NCBI RefSeq assembly: GCF_014201115.1 | Contig: NZ_JACHDO010000001.1 | Location: forward strand, 4,030,001 to 4,094,000 | Source of the DNA: Nocardiopsis metallicus | GTDB taxonomy: Bacteria > Actinomycetota > Actinomycetes > Streptosporangiales > Streptosporangiaceae | Reading direction: 5' to 3' | Length of the DNA stretch: 64,000 bases | Shown: piece by piece, positions 42,873 to 52,010 of the stretch | Layout of the letters: each line of letters begins with the position of its first letter | Position numbering within the stretch: position 1 is the first letter of the stretch | The notes under the pieces: model-generated | Told to the model about the DNA's origin: nothing | Database searches by the model: none | What the model saw: the letters and a program-made list of their open reading frames with translations, nothing else | Translations under genes and position numbers: made by a program

Positions 42873-44102
42873 TCAGGGGCGGGGATCGGATTCGGGGACG
42901 ACGGCCTTCGCGGGCGGGCGGGTCATGGTGAGCATGACCAGCAGTCCCAGGACCGAACTGCCGAAGAGGAGCAGGCCCATCGGGATCGCCGTGGTCTCGT
43001 CCAGGCCCACCATGGGCGCGACGGCCGCGCCGATGATCATCGGCAGCGCCCCCAGCAGGGAACTCGCGCTCCCCGCCCGGTTCTCCTGGCCTTCCATGGC
43101 CAGGGCGAAGGAGCCGGTGAGGACCATGCCCATGCAGGTCATGTAGACGAAGATGGGCACGACCAGGAGCACCAGCGGGCCCTGGAGGAAGGCCGTGGCG
43201 AGCACCACGGCGGTGGCGCCGACGGCCACCGCCACGGCGAGGCCGAGGAGGGAGCGCTCTCCGAAGCGTTCGCTGAGGCGGCCCACGGCGGCGCTGCCGA
43301 GGATGATCGCGATGCCGTTCACGCCGAAGAGGAAGCCGAAGACCTGTGGGGACACCCCGTACAGGTCCTGGTAGACGAAGGGCGTTCCGGCGACGTAGGC
43401 GAAGCTGCCGCCGTGCAGCAACCCCACGATGAGGGTGTAGCCGAGGTAGCGGCGGTCGCGCAGCAGCACGCCCATGGTGCGCAGGCTGCCGGCGAGGGTA
43501 CTCGGGATGCGCCGTTCGGCGGGCAGGGTCTCGGGCAGGCGCAGGGCCACGACCAGGACGATCACCGCACCGAGCAGCGCCAGCGTCCAGAAGATGCTCC
43601 GCCAGGTCGCGGAGGGCAGTAGCAGGACTCCCCCGCCGACGACGGGGGCGACCATGGGCGCGACCGCGACCACCACCATGATCAGGGCGAAGAAGCGGGT
43701 GAGCGCGGCCCCGTCGAAGACGTCGCGGACCACGGCGCGGGAGAGCACCACGCCCGCGCTGGCGGTGAAGCCCTGGAGGAAACGGCCCAGCACGAGCACG
43801 GCGGTGTTCGGGGCGAGGGCGCACAGCGCCGAGGCAAGGACGAACAGGGCGATGCAGAGCAGGAGCGGCCCCCGGCGCCCCCGGGCGTCGCTGATCGGGC
43901 CGATGACCACCTGACCGACCGCGAGACCGACCAGACAGGTCGTGAGGCTCAGCTGCACCTGGGAGGCGTTGGCCCCCAGATCAGCGGAGATCTCCGGGAA
44001 AGCCGGGAGGTACATGTCGATGTTGAGCGGACCCAGCACCGTCAGCAGGGCGAGGAGGAGGGCCAGGCCCAGGCGTGCGCGGCCGGTCGGGTTGTGCGGC
44101 AT
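42873..44102 (-). CDS. MFS multidrug exporter (Bcr/CflA family)
   Basis: A 409-residue transporter with 12 predicted membrane helices. The DHA1-type signature between helices 2 and 3 is present (GPISDARGRRGPLL), with NIDMYLPAFPEISADLG near the N-terminus and LGRFLQGFTASAGVVLSRAV in helix 4-5, both typical of the Bcr/CflA drug-resistance subfamily. It would export drugs or metabolites by proton antiport. It is a single gene with no adjacent regulator, convergent with the alcohol dehydrogenase. Confidence 0.9.
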   Translation of the reverse strand: MPHNPTGRARLGLALLLALLTVLGPLNIDMYLPAFPEISADLGANASQVQLSLTTCLVGLAVGQVVIGPISDARGRRGPLLLCIALFVLASALCALAPNTAVLVLGRFLQGFTASAGVVLSRAVVRDVFDGAALTRFFALIMVVVAVAPMVAPVVGGGVLLLPSATWRSIFWTLALLGAVIVLVVALRLPETLPAERRIPSTLAGSLRTMGVLLRDRRYLGYTLIVGLLHGGSFAYVAGTPFVYQDLYGVSPQVFGFLFGVNGIAIILGSAAVGRLSERFGERSLLGLAVAVAVGATAVVLATAFLQGPLVLLVVPIFVYMTCMGMVLTGSFALAMEGQENRAGSASSLLGALPMIIGAAVAPMVGLDETTAIPMGLLLFGSSVLGLLVMLTMTRPPAKAVVPESDPRP

Positions 44103-44322
44103 CGAGTCTCTCTGTGGCGCGGGGTAACTGAGGGCTCTGGTCGGAGAGCGCGTCCACGTTATCCAGAGTCGTCTGCCCCGTTTCCTGCCCAGTCGCCAAT
44201 CTGACTGTGATCTGTCAGGAACGCCCCTCGTCCCACCAGTCCGGCCTCTGCGCCTGGACGGCGGTGACGGCCCCGGATTCGCCGCACTTGCCGGCAGCGC
44301 TCTCGACTTCCCGGCGGCGCCT

Positions 44323-45165
44323 TCAGAAGAGCACGGACATGACCTCCCCGACCTGGCGGAAGCCCACCCGTTGGTAGGCGGCGCGGGCCGGAGTGTTGAA
44401 GTCGTTGACGTACAGCGTCACCCGGGGCGCGATCTCGGCCAGCGCGTAGTTGACCACGGCGGCCATGCCCGCGGTGGAGTGGCCCTGGCCGCGCAGCTCC
44501 GGGTGGACCCAGACGCCCTGGATCTGGCAGACGTGCTGGGTGACGGCCCCGATCTCGGCCTTGAACACCACGCGGCCGTTCTCGATCCGGGCGAAGGCGC
44601 GGCCGGTGCGGACCAGTTCCTCGACGCGGGCGCGGTAGAGGGCTCCGCCGTCGCCGGAGTCCGGTGGGACGCCGACCTCCTCGGTGAACATGGCGACGCA
44701 GGCGGGCACCAGGGTGTTGATCTCGGAGGTGCGGACCCGGCGGACCAGCGGGTCGGGTTCGACGGCGGGCGGGCCGTCGATCTCCAGGACCGGCTGGCTG
44801 GCGCGGATGGCGCGCGCGGGCCCCCAGGCGGGGGTGACCTGCTGCCAGAAGTCGTTGACCGCCTCCACCGGACCGACGATCGAGGAGCAGCGGCGGCCGC
44901 GCCAGCGGGCGTGGTCGGCGAAGCCGCGCACGGCGTTGGGCCCTGCGTTGACCGGGACGAGGTTGGCGCCCGAATAGCACAGGGCGGTGAGTCTGCCGCG
45001 CTCCATGTGGCCCCAGACCTCGGCGCCCACGCCGCCACCGGAGATCCCGGTGGTCATCAGGCGCGAGGCGACGAAGACGTTGCCCACGGGGTCGGCGTCG
45101 AGTAGCTCGCGGACGGCATCCCTGTCGCGTTCGCCAAGGATTCGAACCGCCGAGGTCCGCAGCAT
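44323..45165 (-). CDS. GNAT-family N-acetyltransferase with N-terminal DUF4081-like domain
   Basis: A 280-residue protein. The C-terminal half is a GNAT domain: the acetyl-CoA pyrophosphate loop GVWVHPELRGQGHSTAGMAA, then VTLYVNDFNTPARAAYQRVG and a final strand with GFRQVGEVMSVLF. The N-terminal half (DRDAVRELLDADPVGNVFVA) matches the DUF4081 module fused to GNAT domains in actinobacteria. In Streptomyces this gene sits between proS and ispG; here ispG is 7 kb away, with accessory genes between. The acyl acceptor is unknown. Confidence 0.88.
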   Translation of the reverse strand: MLRTSAVRILGERDRDAVRELLDADPVGNVFVASRLMTTGISGGGVGAEVWGHMERGRLTALCYSGANLVPVNAGPNAVRGFADHARWRGRRCSSIVGPVEAVNDFWQQVTPAWGPARAIRASQPVLEIDGPPAVEPDPLVRRVRTSEINTLVPACVAMFTEEVGVPPDSGDGGALYRARVEELVRTGRAFARIENGRVVFKAEIGAVTQHVCQIQGVWVHPELRGQGHSTAGMAAVVNYALAEIAPRVTLYVNDFNTPARAAYQRVGFRQVGEVMSVLF

Positions 45166-45292
45166 CGCATCTCCCCCATCTACCCGCTCACCGTGTCCGG
45201 CGGGATGCCGGAGCGGTTCGTGGGCCCACGACGAATTCGCGCCGATTCCAGCCTATTAGACCGTCTCCACTGAGTGATTTCGCTGTCCGGTC

Positions 45293-46930
45293 TCACCTGG
45301 TCGTTTCGAGTCCGATCGGGCCGAGGCGGTCCACCGGCGCGTGGGGGGCGCTCTGCGCGGTGCGCGGCTGGGGTTCGGGCCGTGCGTCGCAGGTCAGGTC
45401 GGGTCCTTCGACCCCGCGTTCGGGCAGGGTCAGGTCCTGGAGGTAGGCGACGACCGTCTCGTCGACGCAGGTGTTGCCGGTGAGGGCGACGCCGTGGGTG
45501 ATGCCGCCGTCCTCGATGACCAGGGAGGAGCCGGACAGGCGGCCCCGCAGGGCGTGGGAGCCCTCGACCGGGGTGGCGCCGTCGCCGGTGGCGTGCACGA
45601 TGAGCACCTCTCCGTCGTAGGCGGGGTGTTCGTAGGGCCCGTCGCCGATCTGGAACCAGGGGGCGGAATCGCCTTCCCAGGTGATACAGGGCGCGTTGTA
45701 CCAGATGTTGTGCCAGCCCATGAAGGGCGCGTCCTCGTGGACCGCTTCGGCGTTCGCGCGCCAGGTCCGCCAGTCGTCTGGCCACACGGTGTCGGTGCAC
45801 TGGACCGCGAGGTAGCCGCCGTAGCCGGGGTCGCTGTCGGCGTCGTCGCCGTAGGAGTCGTGCAGGGCCAGCAGCGGGGCGGGGTCCTCGTCGTTGACCT
45901 GTGCGGCCAGGGCCCCGGCGACGGCGGGCCAGGCATTGCCGCTGTAGGCGACGACGATGACGGCGCCCTCGAGTTCGGTGGGGCCGACGGTGTCGTCGAG
46001 GGGGTTCTCACGCAGTTCGGCGCGCAGGCCGTAGTAGGCGTCGGCGACCGCCTCGCGGTCGGTGCCCAGGCCGTAGGTGTCGTCGTGGCGGGCGACCCAG
46101 TCGAAGAAGTTGAGTGCGGCGCGGTCCAGGGCGCGGCTCTGCACGAGGTTGCTCTCGTACCAGGGGTTGTCCGGGTTGACGACGCTGTCCAGGATCACGG
46201 CGCGCACGCTGTCCGGGTAGAGGGAGGAGTAGACGGTGCCGAGGTAGCTGCCGTAGGAGTAGCCGAGGTAGTCGACCTGTTCGAGGTCGAGGGCGATCCG
46301 GATGGCGTCCATGTCGTGCGCGGTGTCCTCGGTGCGCATGTGGTCCAGGAGCGGCCCGGCGCCCTCCGCGCAGGCGGCGGCGTAGGCCTCGGCGTCCTGG
46401 CGCAGGGCGTCCTCCTCGGCCGCGTCGGCCGGAACGGTGTCCTTGCGGACGGGGGTGAAGAAGCCGGGGTCACAGGTGACGGCGGGGGTGGAGGCGCCCA
46501 TACCGCGCGGGTCGAAGGCGACCACGTCGTAGGTCTCGCGGAGTTCCGCGGGCATGCGGTTGTGGGTGTGCGCGGCCCACATGCGTCCGGCGCTGCCGGG
46601 TCCGCCGGGGTTGACCAGCATGGTGTGTTCGGCGGTGCCGGTGGCGCGGACGCGGGACAGGGCGATCTCGACGGTCTCGGCGAGGTCGTTGACGCGTTCC
46701 CCGCCGGTGGTCCGGGCCAAGGGGACGGTGATGGTCGCGCACTCGAGTTTGGCGTCGCCGACCGGGTCGAGGTCCTCACAGGGCTGCCAGCCGACCGCCT
46801 TCTGGTCGATGCGGGTGGTGGGTGCGGCGGCCGTCCCGTTCTCGGCGGCCTGTGCCGTCGGCACGGTGATCAGGGAGGCCAGGAGCACCCCGGCGGAGAC
46901 AGCGGCCCACTGTGTGCCTGTTGATCGCAC
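45293..46930 (-). CDS. Secreted S33-family peptidase (tripeptidyl aminopeptidase-like)
   Basis: A 545-residue alpha/beta hydrolase with an N-terminal signal peptide (GTQWAAVSAGVLLASLITVP, cleavage likely near AQA-AENG). LVNPGGPGSAGRMW forms the oxyanion region, LGYSYGSYLGTVYSSLYPDS holds the nucleophile Ser, HATGDGATPVEGSHA the Asp region and GGITHGVALTGNTC the catalytic His. A paired C-terminal domain follows the Streptomyces lividans tripeptidyl aminopeptidase (TAP) pattern. I use the GTG at 46930, which has GGGGG upstream; an ATG at 46978 would add 16 residues. It may process peptides in the medium. Confidence 0.88.
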   Translation of the reverse strand: MRSTGTQWAAVSAGVLLASLITVPTAQAAENGTAAAPTTRIDQKAVGWQPCEDLDPVGDAKLECATITVPLARTTGGERVNDLAETVEIALSRVRATGTAEHTMLVNPGGPGSAGRMWAAHTHNRMPAELRETYDVVAFDPRGMGASTPAVTCDPGFFTPVRKDTVPADAAEEDALRQDAEAYAAACAEGAGPLLDHMRTEDTAHDMDAIRIALDLEQVDYLGYSYGSYLGTVYSSLYPDSVRAVILDSVVNPDNPWYESNLVQSRALDRAALNFFDWVARHDDTYGLGTDREAVADAYYGLRAELRENPLDDTVGPTELEGAVIVVAYSGNAWPAVAGALAAQVNDEDPAPLLALHDSYGDDADSDPGYGGYLAVQCTDTVWPDDWRTWRANAEAVHEDAPFMGWHNIWYNAPCITWEGDSAPWFQIGDGPYEHPAYDGEVLIVHATGDGATPVEGSHALRGRLSGSSLVIEDGGITHGVALTGNTCVDETVVAYLQDLTLPERGVEGPDLTCDARPEPQPRTAQSAPHAPVDRLGPIGLETTR

Positions 46931-47074
46931 TCGATTACCCCCGATGACTACCGTGTTGTCACCATGCATTGTCTCCATTACCTATTGTGATCACGGGAAG
47001 CGACACGGACCCCATCTGAGCACTCCCCCGGTAACATGTGCCCTGGTCGGATCAGACATGGACAAAGGGGCATA

Positions 47075-47539
47075 ATGCGGCTTGATCGTGTCGACGAGCG
47101 GATCATCGCGATACTCGGCGCGGACGCGCGGATGAGTTTCGCGGAGATCGGCGGCGAGGTCGGCCTCAGCCCGTCCGCGGTGAAGCGCCGGGTGGACCGC
47201 CTGGTGGAGTCCGGCGCCGTCCGCGGTTTCACCGTGGTCGTCGAACCCCAGGCGATCGGCTGGACCACCGAGGCCTTCATCGAGCTCTACTGCCGTGCGC
47301 GCACCTCGCCCGGCGAGATCCGCATCGGCCTGGCCAGCTACGCGGAGATCACCTCGGCGTGCACGGTCACCGGGGAGGCCGACGCCATAGTGCAGGTCCG
47401 CGCCCGCGACACCCAGCACCTGGAGGAAGTCATCGAGCGCATCGGCGCCGAACCGTTCGTGGTGCGCACCAAGAGCACCCTGGTGCTGTCCCGCCTGGTC
47501 GACCAGCCCATCCTCGCCGGAGCCGCCGACCTGTCCTAG
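47075..47539 (+). CDS. Lrp/AsnC-family transcriptional regulator
   Basis: A 154-residue regulator with an N-terminal helix-turn-helix (RVDERIIAILGADARMSFAE, then GLSPSAVKRRVDRLVESGAV) and a C-terminal RAM ligand-binding domain (ACTVTGEADAIVQVRARDTQ). Such proteins sense amino acids and form octamers on DNA. It lies next to a flavin amino-acid monooxygenase, an amidase and an amino-acid permease, so it is the likely regulator of that group and lysine a plausible ligand; this is inference from context. Confidence 0.92.
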   Translation: MRLDRVDERIIAILGADARMSFAEIGGEVGLSPSAVKRRVDRLVESGAVRGFTVVVEPQAIGWTTEAFIELYCRARTSPGEIRIGLASYAEITSACTVTGEADAIVQVRARDTQHLEEVIERIGAEPFVVRTKSTLVLSRLVDQPILAGAADLS

Positions 47540-47559
47540 CGGGTTCCGGCCACAGGAAG

Positions 47560-47598
47560 GGACCCCGGTAGCGCCGTCAGGGAACGCTTCCGGGGTCC
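47560..47598. terminator. Bidirectional terminator between convergent genes
   Basis: A 14-bp stem with one mismatch (GGACCCCGGTAGCG at 47560-47573, partner at 47585-47598) in the 92-bp gap between the Lrp-type gene and the flavin monooxygenase gene, which converge. Confidence 0.7.
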
Positions 47599-47631
47599 GG
47601 GGAGAGACCCGTCAGGGCCCGGGCTCCGGCC

Positions 47632-49356
47632 CTAGTCCTCCGGGAGGGTGACCGGGGCCAGTTCGTCGAAGCGGTCACCCGGGCCCGGGTTGGACGGGTC
47701 GGTCTGGCCGCCGAAGTGGTGCATGACGCCCCACACCGCGTTCAGGGCGGTCTGCACAGCCCCCTCGGCCCAGCCGGCGGTCCAGGACACGTCGTCACCC
47801 GCGAGGAACAGCCCGCGGTATCGCTCGTCCAGGTCCGCCTGGTGGAAGTGGGTGAACAAGCGGCGCTGGTACCGGTAGTGGCCGGGCAGGTTGGCCTTGA
47901 ACGCGCCCATGAAGTAGGGCTCGTCCTCCCAGGACACGGTGACCGGGTCGCCGGTGATGTGGGAGCGGATGTCCACTCCCGGGTAGATCTTGCCGAGCGA
48001 GGCCAGCATGACCTCCAGGCGCTCGTTGCCCGAGAGCGGCAGCCACTTGAGCGAGTCGTCGCACCAGGTGTAGGACATGCAGATCGCCGCGGGGCCGTCC
48101 GGGTCCTCGCCCTCCAGGAGGTAGGTGCCCCGGGTCATCCGGTCGGTGAGCGTCATGCTCATGACGTCGCGGCCGGTCTCGGGGTCCTTGTCCCGCCAGA
48201 ACGCGCGGTCCACCGGGACGAACAGCTTGGAGGACTCCATGTAGTGGGTCCGCTCGATCGCCGTCCAGTGGTCGATCGGCAGCAGGTCGTCGTCGCAGTC
48301 GATCTTGGACAGCATCATCCAGGACTGCGCGGTGAACACCGCGGCCGCGTAGGTGCGGGTGGAGCCGGAGGAGTCGGTGACGGTGATGTTGCCGGCCGGG
48401 TCGCCCTTGGCGGCGGTCCGGCGCAGCGCGGTCACGGCCGGGCGCGGGTCACCGCCGTGCAACGAGGCCAGGGAGGTGCCCTGCGCCCAGTGCACGAGCT
48501 TGTCCGGGGCGTCCTCCCACAGGCGCAGCGGGAGCTGGTCCACGCCGCCGACGATACCCATGTGGTCGTCGTCCGCGCCGGTGTAGGTGACCCGCAGGAT
48601 CTCCAGGATGGAGTTGGGGAAGTCGGTGTCCCAGCCGCCGGTACCGAAACCCACCTGGCCGAAGACCTCGCGGTTGCGGAAGGACGAGAAGCCCGGGGAC
48701 TCGCACAGGAAGCCGTAGAAGGTCTGGTTGTCCAGCTTCTCGACCAGCCGGTTCCAGATCTCCTTCTGGGTGGCGACGTCCCGCTCGCGGATCGCCTTCT
48801 GCATGCGGGTGTGCTCGACGCTCTCCAGGGTCTGGTCCCAGGCGCGCGCCACCTCGCGGTAGACCTCGGGCAGCTCGTCCAGGTGGGTCGCGTAGTGCGA
48901 CTCGCCCTTGAGGTCGACCACGGTGCTCGGGGTGGCCGCGGAGAGCGGGTTCGGGAAGGGGCTGGTGGTCAGGCCCATCCGGTCCGAGTAGTGCCAGAAG
49001 GAGGTGGAGGTCGGCGGAAAGCGCATGGCGCCCATCTCGGCGACCACGTCGGCGGGGGCGCCGGGAAGGCGCTCGGTGCGCAGGCGGCCGCCGATGCGGT
49101 CGGCCTCGTACACGACCGGCTTGAGGCCCATCCTCATGAGCTCGTAGGCGGTGACGACGCCGGACAGACCGCCGCCGATCACCGCGACCTCGGTGCCGTG
49201 GTGCTCGGCCGGAACCTGGCCCAGCCCGGCCGGGTGCGCCAGGAACTCGTCGTAGGCGAACGGGAAGTCGGGCCCGGACATGGTCAGCGGACGGTCGTTG
49301 GCCGGGGTGTCGGCAGCGGGCGCGCTACCGGCGGCCGTGGGCACGGCAGACGTCAT
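47632..49356 (-). CDS. Flavin-dependent amino-acid 2-monooxygenase (lysine 2-monooxygenase-like)
   Basis: A 574-residue flavoprotein of the amine oxidase family. The FAD-binding motif is EVAVIGGGLSGVVTAYEL, followed by VYEADRIGGRLRTER, EMGAMRFPPTSTSFWHY and the C-terminal FAD region LAGDDVSWTAGWAEGAVQTA. Members of this branch include tryptophan 2-monooxygenase, lysine 2-monooxygenase (DavB, about 560 residues) and L-amino acid oxidases, which turn amino acids to amides or keto acids. The next gene in the operon encodes a nitrilase-family amidase of DavA size, and a cationic amino-acid permease follows, so lysine to 5-aminovaleramide is the best guess. Tryptophan to indole-3-acetamide is the main alternative. 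The ribosome binding site is AAGGAGG. Confidence 0.8.
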   Translation of the reverse strand: MTSAVPTAAGSAPAADTPANDRPLTMSGPDFPFAYDEFLAHPAGLGQVPAEHHGTEVAVIGGGLSGVVTAYELMRMGLKPVVYEADRIGGRLRTERLPGAPADVVAEMGAMRFPPTSTSFWHYSDRMGLTTSPFPNPLSAATPSTVVDLKGESHYATHLDELPEVYREVARAWDQTLESVEHTRMQKAIRERDVATQKEIWNRLVEKLDNQTFYGFLCESPGFSSFRNREVFGQVGFGTGGWDTDFPNSILEILRVTYTGADDDHMGIVGGVDQLPLRLWEDAPDKLVHWAQGTSLASLHGGDPRPAVTALRRTAAKGDPAGNITVTDSSGSTRTYAAAVFTAQSWMMLSKIDCDDDLLPIDHWTAIERTHYMESSKLFVPVDRAFWRDKDPETGRDVMSMTLTDRMTRGTYLLEGEDPDGPAAICMSYTWCDDSLKWLPLSGNERLEVMLASLGKIYPGVDIRSHITGDPVTVSWEDEPYFMGAFKANLPGHYRYQRRLFTHFHQADLDERYRGLFLAGDDVSWTAGWAEGAVQTALNAVWGVMHHFGGQTDPSNPGPGDRFDELAPVTLPED

Positions 49357-49423
49357 GAAGGCCCTCCTTCGCTGGGCTGGGTTTCACCGGGGACGGGTGT
49401 GGTGCGGTGTGTGACGAGAGGTG

Positions 49424-50242
49424 TCAGGCAGTGCGGGTGGCGGCCGCGGGCTCGGAGTACAGCTCCGGGCGGCGGTCACCGAGGTAGGAGAGTTCGGTGC
49501 GGGACAGCTCGGTGGCGGCCGGGTCGACCTCGCCGACCAGCAGCTCCTCCGCGGGTCCGGCCCGCAGCAGCTCGGTGCCGTCGGGGCCCACCAGCGTGCT
49601 CAGGCCCACGTAGTCGAGCTCCGCCTCGGCGTCGCAGCGGTTCACGTAGGCCAGGTGGATCTGGTTCTCCATGGCCCGGGCCGGGGCGAGGAGGGTGGCC
49701 ACCGAGGTGTCCGGGCCCATCAGGGCGGTGGGCACGACGAGGAAGGTGGTCCCGGCCAGCGCGTGCGCGCGCACGGCCTCGGGGAACTCCACGTCGTAGC
49801 AGACGAGGAAGCCGATCCGGTGGCCGTCAAGGTCCGCCTGGACGACCAGGTCGTCACCGGCGCTGAACAGGTTCCGGTCCAGGTCGCCGAACAGGTGGGT
49901 CTTGCGGTAGAGCGCGCGGGAGGCCCCCGTGGCGTCCACGAGCCGCACCGCGTTGAAGACGTTGCCGTCGGCCAGCTCGGGGAAACCGTAGACGATCGCG
50001 ACACCGGTCTCGGCGGCGATCCGGGAGACCGCTTCGAAGAGCGGCCCGTCGGCGGCCTCGGCCAGCTTCGCGACCCGTTCCCCGATGTTGTAGCCGGTCA
50101 TCGACATCTCGGGGGTGATCAGGAGCTCGGCGCCCTCGGCGGCGGCCGCGCGGGCCCGCTCGCGGAGCCGGACCAGGGAGGAGGCGGTGTCGCCGCTGCG
50201 TCCCGTGCCCTGGTCGAGGGCCACGCGCAGTGGTGTGGGCAT
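49424..50242 (-). CDS. Nitrilase-superfamily amidohydrolase (5-aminovaleramidase-like)
   Basis: A 272-residue carbon-nitrogen hydrolase. The Glu-Lys-Cys triad is visible: Glu in LLITPEMSMTGYNIGER, Lys in RALYRKTHLFGD and Cys in FLVCYDVEFPEAVRAHAL. Its length matches DavA (about 264 residues), which hydrolyses 5-aminovaleramide to 5-aminovalerate. It is the upstream gene of a two-gene operon with the flavin monooxygenase (67 bp apart). An indole-3-acetamide hydrolase would normally be an amidase-signature protein, not this family, which favours the lysine route. The start has GGGAGG 8 nt upstream. Confidence 0.8.
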   Translation of the reverse strand: MPTPLRVALDQGTGRSGDTASSLVRLRERARAAAAEGAELLITPEMSMTGYNIGERVAKLAEAADGPLFEAVSRIAAETGVAIVYGFPELADGNVFNAVRLVDATGASRALYRKTHLFGDLDRNLFSAGDDLVVQADLDGHRIGFLVCYDVEFPEAVRAHALAGTTFLVVPTALMGPDTSVATLLAPARAMENQIHLAYVNRCDAEAELDYVGLSTLVGPDGTELLRAGPAEELLVGEVDPAATELSRTELSYLGDRRPELYSEPAAATRTA

Positions 50243-50549
50243 CGCTGTGCACCTCCCGGTGTGTCATCGCTGGTCAGCAGCGTCCACTCTAGGTGGAGCA
50301 GGGCGTGGGATCGGTGTGTGGGGCGTGCACTCTGTTGCGAGTTCGCACCGGACCACCGTGGTTCGTTGCGCGGGTGCGCACGTTCGCGCTCGTTACCCTT
50401 GGATCCCCGCCCGCGAACCCGGGACCGCGGTCCCTCACTCCCCCAGGCAGAACGCGAGGGCGGAGCCGGGGATTCCCCCCGGCCCCGCCCTTGTGTCCGA
50501 GCCCGCCGTGCTGCTTGTGATGCGGGCGCGAACGCTGCTCAGGGGCCGG
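50243..50549 (-). promoter_or_regulatory. Promoter region of the amidase-monooxygenase operon with two dyads
   Basis: 307 bp. Two similar dyads, GTTGCG-N4-CGCAC (50334-50348) and GTTGCG-N6-CGCAC (50365-50381), have centres about 32 bp (three helical turns) apart, a layout that suits an Lrp-type octamer. A terminator for the permease gene occupies 50458-50490. Confidence 0.45.
50458..50490. terminator. Terminator downstream of the permease gene
   Basis: A 14-bp stem with one mismatch (GGGCGGAGCCGGGG at 50458-50471, partner at 50477-50490), about 60 bp after the permease stop codon on the minus strand. Confidence 0.65.
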
Positions 50550-52010
50550 TCAGGAGCGGACCTCGACGGTCGGCTCGGTCTCCAGCGCGGAGCGGCGCAT
50601 GCTGTAGCCGAAGTAGATGGCCAGACCGACCGCGAGCCAGACGCCGAAGGCGATCCACACGCTGAGCGACATGCTGAACATCAGGTAGGCGCAGGCCAGG
50701 ACGCCCAGGACCGGGGTGAGGGGGGCGCCGGGCATCCGGAAGGCGCGCTTGAGATCCGGGCGGTTCCTGCGCAGCACCAGGACGGCCACGTTGACCAGGG
50801 CGAAGGCGAAGAGCGTGCCGATCGCGGTGGCGTCGGCGAGCGGGCCGAGCGGGATGAGCGCGGCCAGCAGGGCGATGAACACCGAGGTGATGATGGTGTT
50901 GGTGCGCGGGGTGCCCTTGGCGTCGACCTTGGAGAAGGCCTTGGGGATGAGGCCGTCGCGCGACATCGCGAAGAGGATGCGGGTCTGGCTGTAGAGCACG
51001 ACCAGGACGACGCTGGCCAGGGCCAGAACGGCGCCGGCGGCGAAGATGACCGCCCAGATCGGAGTGCCGGTGACGACGGTCAGGATGCCGGCCAGGGAGG
51101 TCTGCCCCTCGGCGAACAGCTCCCAGTTGAGGGCGCCGACCGCGCTGAAGGCCACCAGGCAGTAGATCGCGGTGACCACGATCATCGAGAACATGATCGC
51201 GCGCGGCAGGTCGCGCTGCGGGTTCTTGGCCTCCTCGCTGGCGGTGGAGGCGGAGTCGAAACCGATGTAGGAGAAGAACAGGGTGGCACCGGCGGCGGAG
51301 ACACCGGCCATGCCCATCGGCATGAAGGGGGCGAAGTTGCCGTCCTGGACGGCGGTGATCGCGATGGCCACGAACATCACCAGCACGGCGACCTTGATGG
51401 CGACCATGACGGCGTTGACGCGGGTGCTCTCACGGACCCCGGCGAGCAGGGCGAACATCGACAGCAGGACCACGATGGCGGCGGGCACGTTGATCACGCC
51501 GCCCTCGAGGGGTCCGGCCAGGAACGCGCCGGGCAGCGACAGGCCCGTGGTCAGCTGCAGGAGCTCGTTGATGTACTGGCCCCAGCCGACGCCGACCGCG
51601 GCGACGGAGACGCCGTAGGTCAGCATCAGACACCAGCCGCACACCCAGGCCATGAACTCGCCCATGGTGGCGTAACTGTAGGAGTAGGCCGAGCCGGAGG
51701 CGGGGATCATCCCGGCCATCTCGGCGTAGGCGAGCGCGGAGAACAGCGCGGTCACACCGGCGAGGACGAACGCCAGGATGACGGCGGGCCCGGCGATCGG
51801 GACGGCCTCGCCGAGGACGACGAAGATGCCGGTGCCCAGGGTGGCGCCGATACCGATCATGGACAGCTGCCAGAAACCCATGGTGCGGCGCAGTCCGTTG
51901 CCGCTCTCGGTCTCGGCCACCAGCTTCTCGACCGGCTTGCGCCGGCTCAGGCGTTGCCCGAGCGTGGGCGCTGCCGCGCTCACCTGCGCGGGGGTCTTCT
52001 GGTCCACCAC
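50550..52010 (-). CDS. APC-family cationic amino-acid permease
   Basis: A 486-residue transporter with about 12 membrane helices, closest by eye to the cationic amino-acid transporter (CAT/YfnA) branch of the APC superfamily. The helix 1 motif is SMIGIGATLGTGIFVVLGEA; FFSYIGFDSASTASEEAKNP and SRDGLIPKAFSKVDAKGTPR are family signatures. The GTG at 52010 is used because GAGGAG lies 7 nt upstream. It lies upstream of the amidase/monooxygenase operon on the same strand, separated by a terminator. Uptake of lysine or arginine is likely and fits the proposed lysine route. Confidence 0.88.
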   Translation of the reverse strand: MVDQKTPAQVSAAAPTLGQRLSRRKPVEKLVAETESGNGLRRTMGFWQLSMIGIGATLGTGIFVVLGEAVPIAGPAVILAFVLAGVTALFSALAYAEMAGMIPASGSAYSYSYATMGEFMAWVCGWCLMLTYGVSVAAVGVGWGQYINELLQLTTGLSLPGAFLAGPLEGGVINVPAAIVVLLSMFALLAGVRESTRVNAVMVAIKVAVLVMFVAIAITAVQDGNFAPFMPMGMAGVSAAGATLFFSYIGFDSASTASEEAKNPQRDLPRAIMFSMIVVTAIYCLVAFSAVGALNWELFAEGQTSLAGILTVVTGTPIWAVIFAAGAVLALASVVLVVLYSQTRILFAMSRDGLIPKAFSKVDAKGTPRTNTIITSVFIALLAALIPLGPLADATAIGTLFAFALVNVAVLVLRRNRPDLKRAFRMPGAPLTPVLGVLACAYLMFSMSLSVWIAFGVWLAVGLAIYFGYSMRRSALETEPTVEVRS

